Positions 13,310 to 18,603 of a stretch of 18,603 nucleotides of DNA are shown here, in pieces. The translations under genes and the position numbers were made by a program. The stretch spans positions 60,001 through 78,603 of the forward strand of contig JAXCGZ010013568.1 in the NCBI GenBank assembly GCA_037179515.1, written 5' to 3'. Numbering within the stretch: position 1 is the first letter of the stretch; each line of letters starts with the position of its first letter. The notes beneath the pieces were generated by a model. That model made no database searches. It saw only the letters and a list, made by a program, of their open reading frames with translations, and had not been told where the DNA came from. This stretch comes from Halocaridina rubra. Its lineage: Eukaryota; Arthropoda; Malacostraca; Decapoda; Atyidae.

Positions 13310-13605
13310 CATGACTGCAAGACTGTGACGAGCCGAGAAAAAAAGCCCTCCTCTACCCAGGCACCGTGAAGACATAATGAAGAGGGAAACGGAGATGGGA
13401 TTATTGTGACATGTCAGATATGAAAGGAAAATAAGAGGTGTATTACTAATACTCCAGAATATTTGGTTAAGATGTAGGCATAGGAAGGGAGCCGTGACTG
13501 AAAAATATATTTAACATCGAGGTTACCTGGTCAACACCACTTGACTCCAATAGACCTTCAGTTGTAGTATGGAAATGGGCGGATGGTGCCAAAGGCCAAC
13601 TTATT
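13310..13605 (+). repeat. ~300-bp dispersed repeat, copy 2
   Basis: Diverged direct-repeat partner of 11395-11705. The hAT-like termini seen around the first copy are absent here, so this is an independent copy, an older copy with lost ends, or the source of the sequence found inside the transposon. Confidence 0.6.
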
Positions 13606-13896
13606 ACAATATGAGATATTAAGATTCTTTTCTTGAGAAGGGATTAAAGAGGGTATAAAAAAGGGTTCATCGGACAAAATGCAGTCTTAATAATCAATGA
13701 CCCAAATATCAGGTTCTCAAATGTCTGCATTTTGAAAATGACCTAAAATGGAGGGGTCATAAACCTCATGTGAAAGGAGCTTTATGACAGTCATAATGAA
13801 TTCCTCTTTTTGATATCTAGCTCAGCATTCTGCCAGAAATCGCACTTCTTTTTTTAGTATCTTTTCATAGAGAGCAAAATGCAGAAACATGTTAAG
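13606..13896. other. 3' flank of LINE copy 2
   Basis: AT-rich sequence between the dispersed repeat and the LINE 3' end. No feature recognised. The LINE boundary is placed at 13897, where identity with the other copy's tail stops. Confidence 0.45.
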
Positions 13897-13931
13897 TGTG
13901 TGATTACCTAATTGTGATTACCTAATTGTGT
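13897..13931 (-). repeat. LINE 3'-terminal tandem 14-mer, copy 2
   Basis: Two ACAATTAGGTAATC units followed by ACACA on the minus strand, the same unit number as the forward copy. Confidence 0.85.
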
Positions 13932-13934
13932 TTA

Positions 13935-13965
13935 CGGGAAAGAGCCCAAAGCTCGTATCTTCCCG
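13935..13965 (-). promoter_or_regulatory. LINE 3' UTR hairpin, copy 2
   Basis: Same 6-bp outer stem (CGGGAA with TTCCCG) and inner GAGC/GCTC stem as in copy 1, directly before the tail repeats. The hairpin and tail show no differences between the copies by eye. Confidence 0.65.
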
Positions 13966-13991
13966 TCTCCTGATCGGTTCCATTTTTAGAC

Positions 13992-16814
13992 TTAGTGATA
14001 CTTATCATACCTGTCCTTAAAACTATGGATTGAGGTAGCATTAACTACCTCCTCGCTTAGCGAATTCCAATTATCAACTACTCTTACACTGAAAAAGTAT
14101 TTCCTTACATCCTGCAAACAAGTTTTCTTCCGAAGCTTCAAACTATGACCTCTAGTTCTAGAGCCAGCCATATCGAAATATCGATCCCTATCCACTCTAT
14201 CATAACCATGAAGGAATTTAAAGACTGTCACCATATCCCCCCTTACTCTTCTAGCTTCGAGTGATGGCAAGTCTAATTCCCTCAGCCTCTCATCATAACC
14301 GAGATTGCGTATTTCTGGCACCAGTTTCGTGGCATGTCTTTGAACTTTTTCAAGCTTAGCTATGTGCTTTTTCAAGTGCGGATTCCAAAAGGGGGCTGCA
14401 TATTCGAGTTTTGGCCTCACATAGGTTACATAAATATTTCTGAACATTTCCTTGTCCATGTGCCTGAAGGCTACCCTTACATTTGATAAGAATGCATATG
14501 CTGCCCTTACTACGCCATTTATATGTATTTCTGGAGACAAATCTGCCGATATGTTTACTCCTAGATCTCTCTCATTTTCTGTCTCCTGAAGTTGTACTCC
14601 AGCCACCGAGTAGTCAAGCTTGGGCCTTCTTGCGCTTGTACCCATTCTCATTACCTTACATTTTGAGGTATTGAATTTCATTAGCCACTTTTCTGACCAC
14701 TCATGCAGATTATTTAGATCCTCCTGAAGTTCTCTACCATTGTTCTCGTTTTTTACTTTCTTCACAATCTTTGCATCATCTGCAAACATATTCATGAATG
14801 AATTTACAGACTCTGGTAGGTCATTTACATATACAAGGAACAAAAGTGGCCCTAAAACTGAACCCTGTGGAACTCCACTACTAACTCTTCTCCATTCAGA
14901 CACTGAGTGTCTTACTCTAACCCTCTGTTCCCTTCCTTCTAAGTAAGTTTTTATCCATTCCAAGACATTTCCACCTATTCTAGCCATTGATTGCAGCTTC
15001 CTAATAAGTCTCCCATGTGGAACAGTGTCAAACGCTTTCTGGAAGTCTAGGAATATGCAATCTGCCCAGCCCTCTCTTTCCTGTAAGATTTGGCTTACCT
15101 CATCATAAAATTCTAATAAGTTTGTTACTGTTGATCTTCCTTCTCTGAAGCCATGTTGCCTCACTGACAAAAAGTTGAAGGATTCCAAGTGAAGAGAGAT
15201 ATGTTTCCTTAGTAGTTTCTCCATAAGTTTGCAAACTATGCTGGTCAAGGAAACTGGTCTATAGTTCAGAGCCGTATCCCTCCTTCCCTTTTTGAAGATA
15301 GGTATCACATTTGCTTGTTTCCAGCATCTTGGAATCTCCCCCGACTCCAATGACTCCTTAAATATGATACTTAGTGCCACTGATATTGTGTTTGCGCATT
15401 TTTTAAGCACATGAGGGGATATGTCATCAGGACCTGTAGCTTTATGAACATCTAAATCCATCAGCGCTTTGCATACCTCTGTGGCTGTAAGGTTGATGTT
15501 CTCTAATACCGGCCCTTGAGCTTCTATCACTGCAATCTGAGGGGGTGGGGTATTTTCTACTGTAAATACTGACTGAAACTCCTTGTTCAATTCTTTGCAG
15601 ATCTCTTCGTCCGTCTCAGTGATGCTTCCATCCGCTCTCTTTAGCCTTAAAACCTGTTCTTTTACCTTCAGTTTTCCTCTGATAAAGCTGTGGAAAAGCT
15701 TGGGATTTTCTTTCGCCTTCCTGGTGATGTCCCTCTCATAATCTTTCTCTGCCTCTCTCCTTTTACTTAGGTAGTCATTTCTTGCTCTTTTGTAGGTTTG
15801 CCAGGCATTTATGTTTTTTCTCCTCCTATACCTTTTCCAGCATTTGTCTCTCCACTCCTTAGCTCTTTTACACCCATTATCGAACCATTTCTCTCTGGCA
15901 TGAATTACACCTACTTTGGTGACAGGTATGCAGCAATCTACTATCTTCCCATATTTCTCACAAAAGATGTCATACATTTCTTGTACAGATTTGTTGTAAA
16001 ATAAGGTTCTCCAGTCAATAACTGCAAAAAGCTCATTCATTTTGATGTAATCTCCTTTCGGATAGTTCCTCCTCATGTCCTCAGTGCCTCTACTCTCAGG
16101 AAGAATGTCTTCAATGATATACTCCATCAACAACACACAGTGGTCACTCTTTCCAATTGGTGGTTCATACTCAATATTTTCAATATCCAACACATTATCT
16201 GTGAACACCAGATCAAGTAGTGATGGCTCATCCCCACCCCTGGCTCTTGTTGGTTCCATTACATGTTGGTGTAGGAAATTCCCTTGTACGCAATCTAGGA
16301 ATCTTGCCCCAAAGGAGTCCTCACCACTGTGTGGGTCAAGATTTATCCAATCTATCTCTTTATGATTAAAGTCTCCCATAATCAAAATCCTACATTTTTT
16401 CTCCCGCGCCATGTTAACAACTGAGTTTATGACTTCAATCGTACCTATATGACTTTCCTCATAAATTTCAAGCCTATTTTGGTTCCTTGGTGGGTTGTAT
16501 ACAACAGTTATTATAATGCTCTCTGACCCAGTATTTATGCGAGCAACAAGAAATTCCCTGAACTCACTTTCTATAGCCAAGTTTATCTCTTCAACTTGAA
16601 TCCTCTCACTTATGAGCAGTGCTATCCCTCCACCAGTCCTCTCAGATCTTTCGACCCTTAGTATTCTGAAGCCCTTAGGAAAAACTGTGACACTGTTTAT
16701 GTCCTCACTCAACTTAGTCTCTGTAATTGCTACTATATCTGCCTTACTGTTGTGAATCCTATCTTTTAATTCTACTGCCTTACCAGCTAATCCATCAGCA
16801 TTTGTGTATAACAA
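13992..16814 (-). CDS. LINE ORF2: APE-like endonuclease and reverse transcriptase
   Basis: 940 codons counted from a TTG at 16814. No ATG opens this frame upstream; it is open back to 16910, after a TGA, so the true N-terminus is uncertain. Endonuclease residues are intact: Asn5 in YTNADGL, Glu32 in ITETKL, Tyr106 in VVYNPP, GDFN at 147-150 and SDH at 223-225. Reverse transcriptase follows: motif A Asp590 in FLDFQKAFD, motif B GVPQGS at 647, FADD at 677-680. The C-terminal ~200 residues are basic and lack RNase H. The enzyme would nick target DNA and prime cDNA synthesis in the nucleus. No stop or frameshift interrupts it, which with the 98.8% identity to the other copy suggests recent activity. 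Confidence 0.95.
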   Translation of the reverse strand: MLYTNADGLAGKAVELKDRIHNSKADIVAITETKLSEDINSVTVFPKGFRILRVERSERTGGGIALLISERIQVEEINLAIESEFREFLVARINTGSESIIITVVYNPPRNQNRLEIYEESHIGTIEVINSVVNMAREKKCRILIMGDFNHKEIDWINLDPHSGEDSFGARFLDCVQGNFLHQHVMEPTRARGGDEPSLLDLVFTDNVLDIENIEYEPPIGKSDHCVLLMEYIIEDILPESRGTEDMRRNYPKGDYIKMNELFAVIDWRTLFYNKSVQEMYDIFCEKYGKIVDCCIPVTKVGVIHAREKWFDNGCKRAKEWRDKCWKRYRRRKNINAWQTYKRARNDYLSKRREAEKDYERDITRKAKENPKLFHSFIRGKLKVKEQVLRLKRADGSITETDEEICKELNKEFQSVFTVENTPPPQIAVIEAQGPVLENINLTATEVCKALMDLDVHKATGPDDISPHVLKKCANTISVALSIIFKESLESGEIPRCWKQANVIPIFKKGRRDTALNYRPVSLTSIVCKLMEKLLRKHISLHLESFNFLSVRQHGFREGRSTVTNLLEFYDEVSQILQEREGWADCIFLDFQKAFDTVPHGRLIRKLQSMARIGGNVLEWIKTYLEGREQRVRVRHSVSEWRRVSSGVPQGSVLGPLLFLVYVNDLPESVNSFMNMFADDAKIVKKVKNENNGRELQEDLNNLHEWSEKWLMKFNTSKCKVMRMGTSARRPKLDYSVAGVQLQETENERDLGVNISADLSPEIHINGVVRAAYAFLSNVRVAFRHMDKEMFRNIYVTYVRPKLEYAAPFWNPHLKKHIAKLEKVQRHATKLVPEIRNLGYDERLRELDLPSLEARRVRGDMVTVFKFLHGYDRVDRDRYFDMAGSRTRGHSLKLRKKTCLQDVRKYFFSVRVVDNWNSLSEEVVNATSIHSFKDRYDKYH

Positions 16815-16816
16815 TC

Positions 16817-17185
16817 TTAATGAGGCCCCATCCCCTGATCTTCTGTCATTATCTTCTTTATCTCCCCTTTGTCTGGAAGTATTCCGTAACGAAAATTTTT
16901 CTTCTCTTCTTCATTTCTTCCATCATTTAACCTTCTTGCCTCTTGCAAAAAGTTTTTGATCTTTCCCATCTCTTCCTGTGTTCTGTATCGTCTAATGAAC
17001 ACTTCTTTGCATTCTTGAAGGTCTTTTAGACTTTTTTTTCTCAACAATATTTCCCTACATGTCTCCCCTCTCTCAAAGGTTACTTTTGTTGGTCTCGGCT
17101 TTCCTTCCCTCGAATATTTACCTAGTTGGTGTATGCTTACAATATCCTCAGGACCACATACTACTCCAAGCTTTCTTATCAGGTC
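16817..17185 (-). pseudogene. C-terminal part of LINE ORF1-like protein, 5' truncated
   Basis: An open frame of about 122 codons reads from the microsatellite edge at 17185 to a TAA at 16819-16817. It contains LIRKLGVVCG, GKPRPTKVTF, then VFIRRYRTQEEM, LQEARRLN and NFRYGILPDKGEI. The order of a hydrophobic helix, an RPRPxKV strand, a basic segment and a charged helix resembles the RRM-like C-terminal domain of ORF1 proteins in CR1/L2-type LINEs, thought to bind RNA. It overlaps the ORF2 frame by about 94 nt and lies one base out of phase with it. The N-terminal part and start codon are absent. ORF1 assignment is by pattern and position. Confidence 0.6.
16892..16898 (-). promoter_or_regulatory. 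candidate -1 ribosomal frameshift heptamer
   Basis: Read on the minus strand, A_AAT_TTT lies in the ORF1 frame with the X_XXY_YYZ phasing required for -1 slippage (codons AAT at 16897 and TTT at 16894). After slippage the reading frame is that of ORF2, which is open from 16910. No strong downstream stem or pseudoknot is obvious. Confidence 0.35.
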
Positions 17186-18594
<1,409 letters not shown>

Positions 18595-18603
18595 AAATAT
18601 ACT

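Larger units (their letters stand above)
13897..17185 (-). mobile_element. CR1/L2-type non-LTR retrotransposon, longer copy 2
   Basis: On the minus strand this runs from the C-terminal part of an ORF1-like frame (17185-16817), through ORF2 (to 13992), a 3' UTR hairpin (13965-13935) and two 14-mer tail units, to 13897. Only the 5' UTR and N-terminal ORF1 are missing. The 5' limit coincides with a (TG)n-(GA)n microsatellite, so the element was truncated there, inserted beside the tract, or was disrupted by it. APE-type endonuclease plus reverse transcriptase, no RNase H, and a repeat tail in place of poly(A) place it in the CR1/L2/Rex1 group. A precise clade needs a tree. Confidence 0.92.

Overview
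This is a repeat-dominated piece of an animal nuclear genome. I found no host protein-coding gene, rRNA gene or canonical tRNA gene that I can support. The very high load of long, near-perfect microsatellites ((TA)n, (CT)n/(GA)n, (TG)n, (AAT)n, (AAG)n, (TAG)n), tRNA-derived SINE-like repeats and a CR1/L2-type LINE lacking RNase H fit an arthropod. A decapod crustacean, such as a penaeid shrimp, is the best guess. That guess rests on genome texture, not on a marker gene.

Layout. Positions 1-750 hold about two and a half units of a ~275-bp tandem repeat whose head looks like a tRNA (pol III A- and B-box-like motifs). One unit is broken by a different SINE with a (TTA)n tail. Positions 1402-2257 are a giant compound microsatellite. 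Positions 2258-2950 hold more of the same tRNA-headed repeat, two units in reverse and one forward. Positions 3145-4128 are nine copies of a 109-bp minisatellite. Positions 4828-6273 are mostly microsatellite with short unique islands.

The only substantial coding capacity is in two copies of one non-LTR retrotransposon, in opposite orientation about 5 kb apart. The forward copy (6465-8866) is 5' truncated inside the endonuclease. The reverse copy (13897 to about 17185) has a complete endonuclease plus reverse transcriptase reading frame, preceded in another frame by the C-terminal part of an ORF1-like protein. The shared parts of the two ORF2 proteins differ at 9 of 755 residues by my reading. 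Both copies end in the same hairpin and two units of a 14-bp repeat, as expected for stringent-type CR1/L2 LINEs.

Between and around the LINEs lie two related SINE-like repeats (about 9672-9920 and 10549-10822), a degenerate tRNA-like element near 8950, and a 616-bp non-autonomous hAT-like element (11224-11839) flanked by a perfect 8-bp duplication. A ~300-bp segment inside that element recurs at 13310-13605. There is also a possible small foldback element at 12091-12300. The right end (18384-18594) is (AAT)n followed by (AAG)n.

The most interesting points are the tRNA-headed tandem satellite, a correctly phased A_AAT_TTT slippery heptamer where ORF1 overlaps ORF2, the near-identical inverted LINE pair, and the fixed polarity of the compound microsatellites.
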